DNA from: Lichenicola sp964247735
GTDB taxonomy: Bacteria > Pseudomonadota > Alphaproteobacteria > Acetobacterales > Acetobacteraceae
Assembly (NCBI GenBank): GCA_964247735.1
Contig: CAXTVS010000002.1
Coordinates: 62,001-126,000 of the forward strand
Length of the DNA stretch: 64,000 bases
Direction of reading: 5' to 3'
Shown: positions 1 to 11,197 of the stretch, in pieces
How positions within the stretch are numbered: the stretch's first letter is position 1
How the letters are laid out: each line of letters starts with the position of its first letter
Translations under genes and position numbers: made by a program
Notes under the pieces: generated by a model
Database searches by the model: none
Told to the model about the DNA's origin: nothing
What the model saw: the letters and a program-made list of their open reading frames with translations, nothing else

Positions 1-918
1 CAAGGGCTGTTCGCCAGGCCCGCCAGCTATCGCGCCGCGTTACGCTTCTCGACCGTGCCCGGCGACATCCTGGACGACAGCGTGTCCACGCCGCGTGGCC
101 TGGCGGTGAAGGTGGTCGGAGTCGAGGGCGCCCGCCTGCCGGGCAGCGAGGACGACGCCACCCAGGACTTCATCATGGTCAACGCGCCGGCGTTCAGTGC
201 GCCGACGGCGGCCAAGTTCCTCGGCAACCTCAAGATGCTGGCCGCCACCACCGACAAGGCGGAGGGGCTGAAGAAGGCGGTCTCCGCAGTCAACCGGGCC
301 ACCGAGGCCGTGCTGGAAGCGTTCGGCGGCAAGAGCCCGACGCTGACCACCATGGGCGGCCAGAAGCAGACCCACATCCTGGGCGAGACCTTCTACTCCC
401 AGGTGCCGATCCTGTACGGAGACTACGTCGCCAAGTTCAGCGCAACGCCGGTGTTCGACCTGTCGCTGCTGACCGGTGCCCCGATCGACACCAGCGATCC
501 GAACGCGCTGCGGACCGCGGTGTCGCAGCATTTCGCCAGCCACGGCGGTGAATGGAACTTCTGCGTCCAGCTCTGCACCGACCTCGACACCATGCCGATC
601 GAGGACGCCAGCGTGATCTGGCCGGAAGACAGGAGCCCGTACGTGCCGGTGGCACGACTGACCGTGGCGCCACAGGATTCCTGGAGCACGGAGGGCGTGG
701 CCGCGATCGACGAGGGCGCCGCGTTCAGCCCCTGGCACGGGCTTGCCGCGCATCGTCCGCTCGGCTCGGTGATGCGGGCGCGGAACACGACCTATTCCAG
801 CTCGGCCAAGTTCCGCTCCGAGCACAACGGCTGCCCGATCCACGAGCCGAAAGAAGGCCACGAGCCGAAAGAAGGCCACGAGCCGAAAGGGAGCCACGAG
901 CCGAAGGCGGCCGGCTAG
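1..918 (+). CDS. Catalase-family protein (5' partial)
   Basis: The reading frame is open from the first base of the window, so the N-terminus lies upstream. The visible 305 residues resemble the small catalase-like haem proteins (y4iL/SrpA-like branch) rather than full-length catalases: an early FST-type segment (RAALRFST at residues 13-20), an RGLAVK segment (about 31-36) and a TPVFDLS segment near residue 150. Activity (peroxide decomposition or an organic peroxidase) cannot be fixed from this fragment. The C-terminus carries four copies of an HEPK-containing six-residue unit, an unusual charged tail encoded by an 18-bp tandem repeat. It converges with cpdB, 12 bp away. Confidence 0.8.
   Translation, partial: QGLFARPASYRAALRFSTVPGDILDDSVSTPRGLAVKVVGVEGARLPGSEDDATQDFIMVNAPAFSAPTAAKFLGNLKMLAATTDKAEGLKKAVSAVNRATEAVLEAFGGKSPTLTTMGGQKQTHILGETFYSQVPILYGDYVAKFSATPVFDLSLLTGAPIDTSDPNALRTAVSQHFASHGGEWNFCVQLCTDLDTMPIEDASVIWPEDRSPYVPVARLTVAPQDSWSTEGVAAIDEGAAFSPWHGLAAHRPLGSVMRARNTTYSSSAKFRSEHNGCPIHEPKEGHEPKEGHEPKGSHEPKAAG
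841..912 (+). repeat. 18-bp coding tandem repeat, four copies
   Basis: Units begin at 841, 859, 877 and 895, each starting cacgagccgaa. The first two are identical and the last two diverge in their final six to seven bases. They encode repeated HEPKEG/HEPKGS units at the extreme C-terminus of the catalase-family protein. Copy number of such repeats usually varies between strains. Confidence 0.85.
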
Positions 919-930
919 CGCTCCGCCGCG

Positions 931-2796
<1,866 letters not shown>

Positions 2797-2922
2797 GGAT
2801 GGTTCCGCCGCTCCGTTCCACCGGCGGCGAGCGGGACGCCGAGGCGTGCCTCCGCCCACAGCGTCGCGTTCATCGGCGTCGAAAGCCTTCTCATCTCCGG
2901 GATGACCCCGCGTCGCAAGATC

Positions 2923-2938
2923 CGGTCGGTTCCGACCG
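2923..2938 (-). terminator. Possible hairpin terminator of gshA
   Basis: CGGTCGG and CCGACCG are perfect inverted repeats separated by two bases, directly after the gshA stop codon. There is no T-tract, so it may only stall transcription or stabilise the 3' end. Confidence 0.3.
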
Positions 2939-4348
2939 TCAGATCGCGGCCTCGGCGAAGATCCGCGTCACGTCGCCGTTCCACGTGTCACCATAGCGCG
3001 AAAGCCAGTGTTCGGCCTGGGTCGGCGCGCCGGCCACGATCGGCAGCAGCGGATCGAGGTGGCGCCGCTCGTCGCGACCCTGGTCGTCGTGCAGGGCACG
3101 CGCGGCGAGGCCGCCTCCGGCGATCGACACCAGGCGTGCAGCCAGGGAGCGCACGGTGCCTGCCGCGCTGCCGTCCGGCCAGGAAGCGTCGGGGCCATGC
3201 GCAGGCACCTGCGCGCGCAACGCCGCGTAGGCGTCCCATGGCTGCTCGCGCACCAGCGCGTCGGCGGCCGCCAGGGCCGCGTCGTCGTAGAGCAGCCCGG
3301 TCCAGAACGCCGACTGCGCCAGCATCATCGGGATCGAGCCGGCATCCGAGCCGCGCATCTCCAGGAAGCGCTTGATGCGCACGTCGGTGAACACGGTGGT
3401 GAGGTGGTCGTCGAAGTCGCCGAGCGTCGGGCGAAGGTGCTCGAGCCCGGGCTGGCGGCCCTGCATCCAGGCGCGGAACGAGCCGCCCGCCACGTCGATC
3501 ATCGCGCCGTCGCGGTTGACGAAGTACATCGGCACGTCGAGCGCCCACTCGACGTAGCGGCCGAAGCCGAAGCCGGGCTCGAAGAAGGAAGGCGGCATGC
3601 CACTGCGGGCGTTGTCGGTGTCGGTCCAGACCCGGGCGCGGGTGGACAGCAGCCCGTTCGGACGGCCCTCCTCGAACGGCGAGTTGGCGAACAGCGCCGT
3701 CGCCACCGGCTGCAGCGCCAGCGACACGCGCAGCTTGGCGGCCATGTCGGCCTCGGAGCCGTAGTCGAGGTTTACCTGCACGGTGCAGGTGCGCAGCATC
3801 ATGTCCAGGCCGTACTGCCCGACCAGCGGCATGTAGCGGCGCATGATGGCGTACCGGCTTTTCGGCATGAACGGCATGTCGGCGCGGGTCGCGACCGGGT
3901 GGAAGCCCAGCGGCGCGAAGCCGAGCCCGAGCGCGTCCGCGTGCGGGCGCAGGTGGGCGGCGTGCGCCCGCAGCTCGGCCTCGGTGTCGTGCAGGCTAGC
4001 CACCGGGGCGCCGGACAGCTCGAACTGGCCGGCCGGCTCCAGCGACAAGGAGCCGCCCTTGTTCGGCCCCTGCCCCTTCAGCCCGATCAGGTGGCCCCGG
4101 TCGGTGATCGGCTCCCAGGAGGCCGCATCGGCGGCATAGGCGGCGAGCAGGTCGGCGATGCCGCGTGGCTGGTAGGCCGGCGCCGACCACGCGGCACCGT
4201 CCGCGGCGCCGGGCCAGCGGAAGCCGAACTTCTCGTGCTCGGTGCCGATCCGCCAGTCCGCGCGCGGCTTGGCGCCGGCGGCGAGATGCGCCGCAAGCTG
4301 GTCCGCCGACTCGATGGGGGTATCGTCTTGGTCGCCGGGGTTCGACAT
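2939..4348 (-). CDS. gshA: Glutamate-cysteine ligase
   Basis: Catalyses ATP-dependent ligation of L-glutamate and L-cysteine, the first step of glutathione synthesis in the cytoplasm. The 469-residue protein matches the plant-type GCL family used by alphaproteobacteria: IGTEHEKFGF near residue 33, KGQGPNKGGSLSLEPAGQFE near 90, and the C-terminal RFLEMRGSDAGS segment. The start MSNPGDQ is preferred because family members start similarly; an ATG 15 bp upstream (4363) is in frame. The expected partner gshB is not in this window. rsmE lies upstream on the same strand, about 100 bp away. Confidence 0.93.
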   Translation of the reverse strand: MSNPGDQDDTPIESADQLAAHLAAGAKPRADWRIGTEHEKFGFRWPGAADGAAWSAPAYQPRGIADLLAAYAADAASWEPITDRGHLIGLKGQGPNKGGSLSLEPAGQFELSGAPVASLHDTEAELRAHAAHLRPHADALGLGFAPLGFHPVATRADMPFMPKSRYAIMRRYMPLVGQYGLDMMLRTCTVQVNLDYGSEADMAAKLRVSLALQPVATALFANSPFEEGRPNGLLSTRARVWTDTDNARSGMPPSFFEPGFGFGRYVEWALDVPMYFVNRDGAMIDVAGGSFRAWMQGRQPGLEHLRPTLGDFDDHLTTVFTDVRIKRFLEMRGSDAGSIPMMLAQSAFWTGLLYDDAALAAADALVREQPWDAYAALRAQVPAHGPDASWPDGSAAGTVRSLAARLVSIAGGGLAARALHDDQGRDERRHLDPLLPIVAGAPTQAEHWLSRYGDTWNGDVTRIFAEAAI

Positions 4349-4451
4349 CGAGCGCGCACGCATTCCTGGAGGACGGGAACCCTTTCGAACGGGCCGCCGG
4401 GTGTTCGGCAGTGTCTATGGCGCTGCCGCCGGCCGGGAGCAACCTCGGGCG

Positions 4452-5183
4452 TCAGCCGGCGAGTGCCGCCAGCCCGGCCAGGGCGGCGGTCTCGGCACGC
4501 AGGATCAGCGGGCCCAGGGTGGCGGCAACCGCGAACGGGCGGCTGCGCAGCAGGGCGCGCTCGGCGGGCGAGAAGCCGCCTTCGGGCCCGACCAGCAGGC
4601 CGGGCTGGAGTTCGGACGGCGCCCTGGGGGTGCGGGCGCGCCAGGCGGCGAGGCTGCCGGCCCGGTCCTCCGGCGTCGCCCGCTCCAGCGCCACCAGCAG
4701 CGGCCGGTCGGGGTTCCAGGCGTCGAGCAGCCCGGGCAGCCGGACCGGCTCCGCGATCGACGGCACGCTCAGCCGCTCGCATTGCTCCGCTGCCTCGGTG
4801 GCGATCGCGGTCCAGCGCGCGGCGTTGATCCGGGCCGCGACCGTGCGCTCGGTGAGGACCGGATGCAGCGCCTTGGCGCCGAGCTCGGTCGCCATGCGCA
4901 CCAGGAGGTCCGTGGCGTCGCGCTTGAGGGGGGCGAACAGCAGGATCGGCCCGGGCTCGGGGGCGGGCGGACGCACCTGCCGCTGGAGGCGGAACCGGCC
5001 GTGCTCCTTGCGCAGCGCCTCGATGGTGGCGGTCCATTCGCCGTCAATGGCGTTGAACAGACGCACCTCGTCCCCCGGCTGCCGGCGCAGCACGACGCCG
5101 AGATAGTGCGCCTGGTTGTCGGTCATCGGCAGGAGGAGATCGGCCGACAAGGGTATGGCGTGAAGTCTGGGCAGGTCCTGCAC
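4452..5183 (-). CDS. rsmE: 16S rRNA (uracil-1498-N3)-methyltransferase RsmE
   Basis: Methylates N3 of U1498 in 16S rRNA using S-adenosylmethionine. This is a SPOUT-class methyltransferase of 243 residues: an N-terminal PUA-like domain (HYLGVVLR, GDEVRLF) and the C-terminal knotted domain with LLVGPEGGFSPAE and LGPLILRAETAALAGLAAL, which form the cofactor-binding trefoil knot. A GTG start at 5183 is chosen because GGAG lies about 8 bases upstream and the family homology starts right there (DLPRLHAIPL); an ATG at 5219 would add 12 residues. Divergent from ubiA, with only about 50 bp between them, so the two share a promoter region. Confidence 0.92.
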   Translation of the reverse strand: MQDLPRLHAIPLSADLLLPMTDNQAHYLGVVLRRQPGDEVRLFNAIDGEWTATIEALRKEHGRFRLQRQVRPPAPEPGPILLFAPLKRDATDLLVRMATELGAKALHPVLTERTVAARINAARWTAIATEAAEQCERLSVPSIAEPVRLPGLLDAWNPDRPLLVALERATPEDRAGSLAAWRARTPRAPSELQPGLLVGPEGGFSPAERALLRSRPFAVAATLGPLILRAETAALAGLAALAG

Positions 5184-5230
5184 CGAATCGCTCCGTTGAC
5201 CGGGGGGTGGACCGGCCATAGCAGGAAGCC

Positions 5231-6133
5231 ATGGCCCACACCGACATCGTCGCCACCGGCTGGATCCGTCACCTGCCGGCGGGGTGGCGGCCCTATGCGC
5301 TGCTGGCGCGGCTGGACCGGCCGATCGGCACTTGGCTGCTGTTCCTGCCGGGCGTGTGGGGGATCCTGCTGCCGGAAGGCGTGGCGCTGGAACAGCGGCT
5401 GCGGCTGCTGGGGCTGTTCGCGGTCGGCAGCATGGCGATGCGGTCGGCGGGCTGCGTGGTCAACGACATGTGGGACCGCGACCTGGACCGGCAGGTGGCA
5501 CGCACGCGCGGCCGGCCGCTGGCCTCGGGGGCGCTGCGCATGCGGCAGGCGGCGTGGTTCCTCCTCCTGCTGCTGCTGGTCGGGCTCGGGGTGCTGTTGT
5601 CGCTGAACCGGCTGTGCTGGGCGCTGGGCGTTGGGTCGCTGGTGTTGGTGGGGCTGTATCCGCTGGCGAAGCGGGTGACGTGGTGGCCGCAGCTGGTGAT
5701 GGGGTTCACCTTCGGCTTCGGCGCACCGATGGGTTATGCGGCCGCGACCGGACGGATCGACCGGATTGCGCTGTCACTCTACGCAGGCGCGATCCTGTGG
5801 GACCTGGGGTTCGACACCGTGTACGGGTTCCAGGACATGGAGGACGACGCGCTGTTGGGGGTGAAGTCGACCTCCAGGCTGGTGGCGGCGCGTCCACGCC
5901 GGTTCGTGGCGGGCTGCTACGCGCTGGCGCTGGCAGCGCTCGCGCTGGCCGGATATCTGGCCGGGGCCGGCCCGTGGTTCTGGCCGGCGCTGCTGGGGCC
6001 TGCGGTGCTGCTCGGGCTGCAGGTGCGGGCGCTGGAGATCCGCTCGCCGGCGACCTGCCTGCGCCTGTTCAGGAGCAACCGCGAGGTGGGGCTGGCGGTG
6101 GCGGTGGCGCTGCTGGCAGGGCTGTGGCGATGA
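5231..6133 (+). CDS. ubiA: 4-hydroxybenzoate polyprenyltransferase UbiA
   Basis: Integral membrane prenyltransferase that attaches the polyprenyl tail to 4-hydroxybenzoate in ubiquinone synthesis. The 300-residue protein has the two Asp-rich motifs of the family: NDMWDRDLD (residues about 78-86), which binds the prenyl diphosphate through Mg2+, and DTVYGFQDMEDD (about 196-207). The RPLASGAL segment following the first motif is also typical. About eight to nine hydrophobic helices are visible. The gene starts close to the divergent rsmE and is followed 51 bp later by a flavin-binding protein gene. Confidence 0.94.
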   Translation: MAHTDIVATGWIRHLPAGWRPYALLARLDRPIGTWLLFLPGVWGILLPEGVALEQRLRLLGLFAVGSMAMRSAGCVVNDMWDRDLDRQVARTRGRPLASGALRMRQAAWFLLLLLLVGLGVLLSLNRLCWALGVGSLVLVGLYPLAKRVTWWPQLVMGFTFGFGAPMGYAAATGRIDRIALSLYAGAILWDLGFDTVYGFQDMEDDALLGVKSTSRLVAARPRRFVAGCYALALAALALAGYLAGAGPWFWPALLGPAVLLGLQVRALEIRSPATCLRLFRSNREVGLAVAVALLAGLWR

Positions 6134-6184
6134 GGCGTCGCGGTTCGGAGGCAACCGAGGCGCAGGAACCGACTTGAGCATCCC

Positions 6185-6754
6185 ATGGAAGACTCGGCCC
6201 TGTCGTTCGTCGGGAACGCGCTGTCGGCGTTGCGGCATGCGCTGCACGAGCGCGGATCGGAATTGCGCAACGTGCAGCTGGCGACGCTGTCGCCTGACGG
6301 CCGGCCCGGGATTCGTACCGTGGTGCTGCGCGGCTTCGAGCGGATGCCGCCCTGCCTCGAGATGCACACCGACGCGCGTGCAGCCAAGGCGCGCGACGTG
6401 GCCGGCGACGGGAGGGTCAGCGTGCTGGCGTGGTCGGCGGACGAGCAGCTGCAGCTGCGCTTCGACGGCACCGCCCGGCTGCACCGGGACGACGAGGTCG
6501 CGCGCCGGCGCTGGGACGCGCTGTCGCCCAACGGGCGGAACGCGTACGGGCTGCGCAGCGATCCGGGCCGGCGGATCGAGGATCCGGAGGACCGGACGCA
6601 CCTGCCCGGGGACGAGCAGTTCCGGTGCTTCGCAGTGATCCTGGTATCGCCGGACAGCGTCGACGTGCTGCGGCTCGGGCCGGAGGGGGCGCAGACGCGC
6701 GCCGCCGGCCGCTTCGACGGGTCCGGCCTGTCCGCGGAATGGATCGGAGCGTGA
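6185..6754 (+). CDS. Pyridoxamine 5'-phosphate oxidase-family flavoprotein
   Basis: A 189-residue FMN-binding split-barrel protein. The segment LRNVQLATLSPDGRPGIRTV (residues 27-46) is the typical first beta-hairpin of the fold, and a PNP oxidase-like dimerisation segment appears at the C-terminus (FRCFAVILVSPDSVDVLRL). The central region carries an RRIEDPEDRTHLPGDEQF stretch. Chain length and motifs fit the broader PPOX/alr4036-like group more than true PdxH, so a role in vitamin B6 metabolism is not claimed. Possibly co-transcribed with ubiA. Confidence 0.8.
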   Translation: MEDSALSFVGNALSALRHALHERGSELRNVQLATLSPDGRPGIRTVVLRGFERMPPCLEMHTDARAAKARDVAGDGRVSVLAWSADEQLQLRFDGTARLHRDDEVARRRWDALSPNGRNAYGLRSDPGRRIEDPEDRTHLPGDEQFRCFAVILVSPDSVDVLRLGPEGAQTRAAGRFDGSGLSAEWIGA

Positions 6755-7197
6755 CGGCCTGACCGGTGCGCGGAGGGCTCGGCCGGCAGCAGCTGCCAGT
6801 CCGCAGCCTTGCCCATCGGTCCGGCCGGCAACAGGAGTCCGAAACCTGTAGGCGCGTGGACGTTCCGGTACCGAAGATGCAAGTCGGCGAAGGCATCGAG
6901 CGAGGCACGCGACGCCTGCGTGCGGCATGGCCGGCCTGTCTTTCGAGAACCAGAGCGGAACGGCCTTCTAACTTTGGGCACCGGAAGCACAGAAAGGCGC
7001 GTCGGATCATCGGCGCAGCGCGTTGTCAAACGGCTTTCAGAAGTCGATACCCGTCGGGTGATGGGCCACCATCCTCCAGTGGCTCCCGTCGAGCGTGCAG
7101 ACGGTCAAGGCGACGACGTTCAACTGCCTGCTACAGGTCGCCAGTTCGGCCCGCATCCTGAGATACTTGCGGACTACTTCAAGCCGATCGAGCATCG
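6755..7197. other. Intergenic region, no clear gene
   Basis: Open frames here lack recognisable domains and have shadow-like composition. The most plausible is a 52-codon minus-strand frame, 7037-7195, starting MLDRLEVVRKYLRMR and divergent from the TetR gene by two bases, but it has no ribosome binding site. The region probably holds the promoter and operator of the TetR gene; no clear palindrome was seen. Confidence 0.4.
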
Positions 7198-7863
7198 ATG
7201 GAGCGGCCACTGCGGAACATGACGTCAGGGACGAGGGCGGGGACGCCGCTGGCTGGACGGTTGGCAGGACGGCCTCGCAGCGAGGCGGCCCGGGGCGCGG
7301 TGTTGAATGCGGCCTACGCGATCCTCGTGGAAACCGGTCTCGGCAAGTTCTCGACCGAAGCGGTCGCCCTACGCTCGGGCGTGGCCCGCACCACGATCTA
7401 TCGCTGGTGGCCAAGCAAGGGCCTGCTTGCGATCGAGAGCTTCCTCAACGCGTTCAGGCCGCAACTTGTTTACGCGGAAAGCGGTGATGCCGTCGCGGAC
7501 TTCCGGGGATTGCTGGATTCGCTGGTCCAGGCGCTGAGCGGACCGGCAGGCCGGATCGCGGCCTCGGTCGTGGCACAGGCGCAGACCGACGCCGAGACGC
7601 GGCGGATGTTCGTGGAGACCTTCTCGATGCCGCTGCGTCACGAGAGCTCCAGGCTTCTGGATCGCGGGATCAGGGAAGGCCGGCTCCGCGCGGACCTCGA
7701 TGTGCCGGTTGTCCTCGATGCGGCCGTGGGGGCGGTCTACCTGCGCCTGCTGCTCAGCCAGCCGCTCGATGCCGCATGGTCGTACGCGTTGTCCGAAACC
7801 GTCCTGCGGGGCTGCTGGGCCGACCCGCCGCAAGCTGATCAGGCGACCCGACCGAGCCGTTGA
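7198..7863 (+). CDS. TetR/AcrR-family transcriptional regulator
   Basis: A 221-residue one-component repressor. The N-terminal helix-turn-helix is clear: STEAVALRSGVARTTIYRWW (about residues 50-69) followed by the linker helix LLAIESFLNAF. The C-terminal ligand domain resembles the TetR_C_11 type (ASVVAQAQTDAETRRMF, DLDVPVVLDAAVGAVYLRLL). The true start may be the internal ATG at 7219. It lies convergent to copA. A decayed relative sits at 40434-40937, which shares nearly all conserved segments. The regulated gene is unknown; no adjacent target is obvious. Confidence 0.88.
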   Translation: MERPLRNMTSGTRAGTPLAGRLAGRPRSEAARGAVLNAAYAILVETGLGKFSTEAVALRSGVARTTIYRWWPSKGLLAIESFLNAFRPQLVYAESGDAVADFRGLLDSLVQALSGPAGRIAASVVAQAQTDAETRRMFVETFSMPLRHESSRLLDRGIREGRLRADLDVPVVLDAAVGAVYLRLLLSQPLDAAWSYALSETVLRGCWADPPQADQATRPSR

Positions 7864-7936
7864 TCCCTGACCGCCCGGCTCCGCGCGCCGGTCCGGATCG
7901 CATCTGCGGCGGGCCGCGACGCGGACACGCAGCCTG

Positions 7937-10450
7937 TCAGGAACGTGACACGGTGGTCCGGCGCAGGCGCAGGGCGTTGCCGAGCACGAACAGGCTGGAC
8001 AGCGCCATCGCGGCCGCGGCCAGCATCGGCGACAGCGACAGGCCGATGAGCGGATGCAGCACGCCGGCGGCGACCGGGATCAGCAGCACGTTGTAGCCGA
8101 ACGCCCAGAACAGGTTCTGCCGGATGTTGCGCATGATGGCGCGCGACAGGTGCAGGGCGGCGATCAGGGCAGCCGGGTCGCCGTGCACCAGCACCACGTC
8201 GGCGCTCTCGATCGCGACGTCGGTGCCGGTGCCCATGGCGATCCCGACATCGGCCGCGGCCAGCGCGGGGGCGTCGTTGATCCCGTCGCCGACGAACACC
8301 GTGGTCGCACCCGGGCGGCGCAGCGCGCGCAGGGCGGCGGGCTTGTCGGCGGGGAGCAGGCCGGCGCGCACGGTGCGTATGCCGAGGCGGCCGGCGACGA
8401 CGCCTGCGGTGCGCGTGTCGTCGCCGGTCAGCATGGCGACGTCGAGGCCGCGCGCGTGCAGGGCGGCGACCGTGGCGGCAGCGGCGGGGCGCAGCGCGTC
8501 GGCCACGGGCAGCAAGGCGGAGACGCGTCCGTCCACCGCCAGCAGCACCGGCGAGCCGCCCTCCCCGGCCAGATGCCGGATCGCGGAGTCGAAGCCGGAG
8601 GGGTCCAGGCCGAGCGCCTGCATCAGCCGTGAGGAGCCGACAGCGACCGCGTGTGCGCCGGCCTCGCCGACTACGCCCAGGCCGGGACGGGATTCGAAGC
8701 GCCGCACCGGCGGCAGGGCGAGGCCGCGGGCTTCGGCCGCCTGCACCACCGCACGGGCCAGCGGGTGCTCGGAGCGGGATTCGAGGGCGGCGGCGAGGCC
8801 GAGCAGGGTGGCCTCGTCGAGCGCGGCGTCGTCCGGCAGCACGGGATGGCCCAGGGTGGGGCGGCCGAGGGTCAGGGTGCCGGTCTTGTCCAGCGCCACG
8901 ATCGTCGTCCCGGCCAGGCGCTGCAGCGCCAGCGGGCGCCGGAACAGCACGCCGAGTGCTGCGGCGCGTGCGGTGCCGACGGTGATCGAGACCGGGGTCG
9001 CCAGCCCCATCGCGCAGGGGCAGGCGACGATCAGCACCGACACGGCGTAGCCGAGCGCCAGGCCGGGTCCGGCGCCGGCCAGCAGCAGCCAGCCAGCGAA
9101 GGTGAGAAGAGCGCAGGCGATGATCGCCGGCACGAACCATTGCGTCACCCGGTCGAGCAGCGCCTGGATCGGCAGCCGGCCGGCCTGCGCCGCTTCCACC
9201 ATGCGCACGATCCCGGCCAGGATGGTGGCCCGGCCGACCGCGGTGGCGCGGACCGTCAGGCTCCCCTCCCCGTTGACGGTGCCGCCGACCACCGGGTCGC
9301 CCGGTGCGCGCGACACCGGCAGCGGCTCGCCGGTGAGCATGGACTGGTCGACGTGTGAGGCGCCCTCGGTCACCACCCCGTCAGCGGGCAGGCGCTCGCC
9401 GGGGCGGACCAGGATCAGGTCGTCGGGACGGAGGGAGGCTGCCGGCAGCTCCTGGATGACGCCGTTGCGGAGGACGCGGGCGGTGCGCGGCTGCAGGTCG
9501 AGCAGGGCACGCACCGCGTTCCCGGCCCGACCGCGTGCGCCGGCCTCGACCACGCGGCCGAGCAGGATCAGGGACACGATGACGGCAGTGGCCTCGAAGT
9601 AAAGCGGGCCGAGCGGGAAGGCTGGCGCGAGCAGCCGGCGCAGCACGGCGACGGCCGAGAAGGCCCAGGCGGCGCCGGTGCCGAGCAGCACCAGCGCGTC
9701 CATGTCGGGGGCCAGGTGCCACAGGGTGCGCAGGCCGCCGCGCACGAAGCGCAGGCCCGGCCCGAACAGCACCGCGGTCGCGAGCGCGAACGAGAGGAGG
9801 GCGGTGGGTAGACGGTCCGGCAGGCCGAGCAGCGGGCTGGCCATGGCCAGCACGACCAGCGGCACGGTGAGCAGGACGGACAGGACCAGGTCGCGTCGCA
9901 GCGCCGCGGCTGCCCGGTCCGGCATCGGGACGGCCGGGTCCGGCTCCTGCGTATCCGGGTCCGGGCGGCTGGCGGCATCGGGGAGCGGTCGCGACGCGAA
10001 GCCGGTATCGCGGATGGCGCGCTCGATCGCGGTCTCGGTGGTGATGCCGCCGGCGGCGCCGAGCCGGGCAGCGAGACGCACGGTGAGCTGGCCGGTGGCG
10101 AGGTTGACCGCAGCGTCGCGTATGCCGGGCACCGCGGCGACCGCGGTCTCGACCCGACGCACGCAGGACGCGCAGTGCATGCCCTCGACCCGGAGCCGGA
10201 GGACCTCGTCGCGCACGGTGAAGCCGGTGGCGGCCACCGCATCGGCGACGGCGGCGGCGAGGCCGGGCGGCGGCGGCAGGGCGGCGAGCCGCGTCTCGGC
10301 GCGCCCGGACAGGAGGTCGATGCTGGCGGAGGCGATCCCGGGCACGGCGAGGATGGCCTGCTCGACTCGGCGCACGCAGGACGCGCAGTGCATCCCCTCG
10401 ACGGGAAAGCGCAGCACGCCCGTCGCCTCGGCGGGCAGGGCCTGGTCCAT
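7937..10450 (-). CDS. copA: Copper-translocating P1B-type ATPase
   Basis: Exports Cu(I) across the inner membrane at the cost of ATP. The 837-residue protein contains two N-terminal heavy-metal-associated domains, each with GMHCASCV (about residues 19-26 and 88-95), then eight membrane segments with the CPC metal site (IVACPCAMGLATP), the phosphorylation loop DKTGTLT, the SEHPLA motif of P1B ATPases, TGEPLPV in the actuator domain and GDGINDAPAL at the hinge. The CPC site and paired HMA domains favour Cu(I)/Ag(I) over Zn/Cd. Translation starts after a strong GGAGG. No CueR-type regulator gene is adjacent; the nearest regulator gene is the convergent TetR. Confidence 0.95.
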   Translation of the reverse strand: MDQALPAEATGVLRFPVEGMHCASCVRRVEQAILAVPGIASASIDLLSGRAETRLAALPPPPGLAAAVADAVAATGFTVRDEVLRLRVEGMHCASCVRRVETAVAAVPGIRDAAVNLATGQLTVRLAARLGAAGGITTETAIERAIRDTGFASRPLPDAASRPDPDTQEPDPAVPMPDRAAAALRRDLVLSVLLTVPLVVLAMASPLLGLPDRLPTALLSFALATAVLFGPGLRFVRGGLRTLWHLAPDMDALVLLGTGAAWAFSAVAVLRRLLAPAFPLGPLYFEATAVIVSLILLGRVVEAGARGRAGNAVRALLDLQPRTARVLRNGVIQELPAASLRPDDLILVRPGERLPADGVVTEGASHVDQSMLTGEPLPVSRAPGDPVVGGTVNGEGSLTVRATAVGRATILAGIVRMVEAAQAGRLPIQALLDRVTQWFVPAIIACALLTFAGWLLLAGAGPGLALGYAVSVLIVACPCAMGLATPVSITVGTARAAALGVLFRRPLALQRLAGTTIVALDKTGTLTLGRPTLGHPVLPDDAALDEATLLGLAAALESRSEHPLARAVVQAAEARGLALPPVRRFESRPGLGVVGEAGAHAVAVGSSRLMQALGLDPSGFDSAIRHLAGEGGSPVLLAVDGRVSALLPVADALRPAAAATVAALHARGLDVAMLTGDDTRTAGVVAGRLGIRTVRAGLLPADKPAALRALRRPGATTVFVGDGINDAPALAAADVGIAMGTGTDVAIESADVVLVHGDPAALIAALHLSRAIMRNIRQNLFWAFGYNVLLIPVAAGVLHPLIGLSLSPMLAAAAMALSSLFVLGNALRLRRTTVSRS

Positions 10451-10630
10451 CGGAACCTCCGGACTTGCAGGATGCCGACGCGGCTCCGCAGGCTGGCCCG
10501 GGTCGCCGCGCCGGACGCGGCGCGGTCATGGCCAACCGGTTGGACATGGGGACGGCGCGCCGGGCAGTCCAGGGCAGGACGGCGACCGGCGGCCCGCGCG
10601 CCGCGCTCGGACGGCGACGCGATCAGGCGG

Positions 10631-11197
10631 TCAGGCGGTCAGGACGGAACTCATGCTGGTGGAGGCGGAGGTGACGCTGGACTGCGCGCCATAGGCCTGC
10701 AGCATCTGCATGATCTGGCTGAGCGTGCTCGCTGCGTCGGTGGTGCCGGAACCGGCCGATGCGGTACCGGAGGCGGCGCTCCCCGAAGAAGCGGTGCTCG
10801 AGGCGGCGCCCGTCGAGGTGCCAGCCGGGTTGGTAGCCGTGCCGCTGCCGGACAGCTCCGACTGGAGGCTGGTAAGCATGGACTGCACGCCCGATACCAG
10901 GGCGGAGGCGACGCTGCCGATCGGGCTGCCGCCGGCCTGGGTGGCAACGGCCTGGCTGCTGGCCGTTTGCGTGCTGCCGGCAGGAGCACTGCTGGCGTTG
11001 CTGTGCGACGGCCAGCCGGTGGAGGGGGGCGGCGGTGCGCTCGCCTGCGAGGGGTCGGCGCCGGCCAGCATGTCGGTCAGGTCGGAGGAAGGCGCGCTCG
11101 ATCCGGCCGCGGCGGTCTTCGTCTTGTTCTGGGCCTGCATCTCCTGCATCTGCTGCCAGCGGGCCTGATGGCCACCCGACACGGCCGAACTCGACAT
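10631..11197 (-). CDS. Ser/Ala/Thr-rich low-complexity protein of unknown function
   Basis: A 188-residue protein not recognised as a known family. The N-terminus is Gln/Met-rich (RWQQMQEMQAQNKTK), the middle is a low-complexity Ser-Ala-Gly-Thr-Pro linker, and short amphipathic segments recur (SALVSGVQSMLTSLQSELS, TLSQIMQMLQAYG). There is no signal peptide or membrane helix. Coding is supported by a perfect AGGAGG about 6 bases upstream of the ATG and an unusually AT-rich upstream stretch. Such proteins often act outside the cytoplasm or as structural linkers, but no function is claimed. The layout suggests it is transcribed on its own after the MFS gene terminator. Confidence 0.65.
   Translation of the reverse strand: MSSSAVSGGHQARWQQMQEMQAQNKTKTAAAGSSAPSSDLTDMLAGADPSQASAPPPPSTGWPSHSNASSAPAGSTQTASSQAVATQAGGSPIGSVASALVSGVQSMLTSLQSELSGSGTATNPAGTSTGAASSTASSGSAASGTASAGSGTTDAASTLSQIMQMLQAYGAQSSVTSASTSMSSVLTA

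Noticed and set aside
7037..7195. 52-codon minus-strand ORF divergent from the TetR gene
   Set aside because: Reasonable composition but no ribosome binding site and no known relatives; kept only as a remark on the intergenic region.
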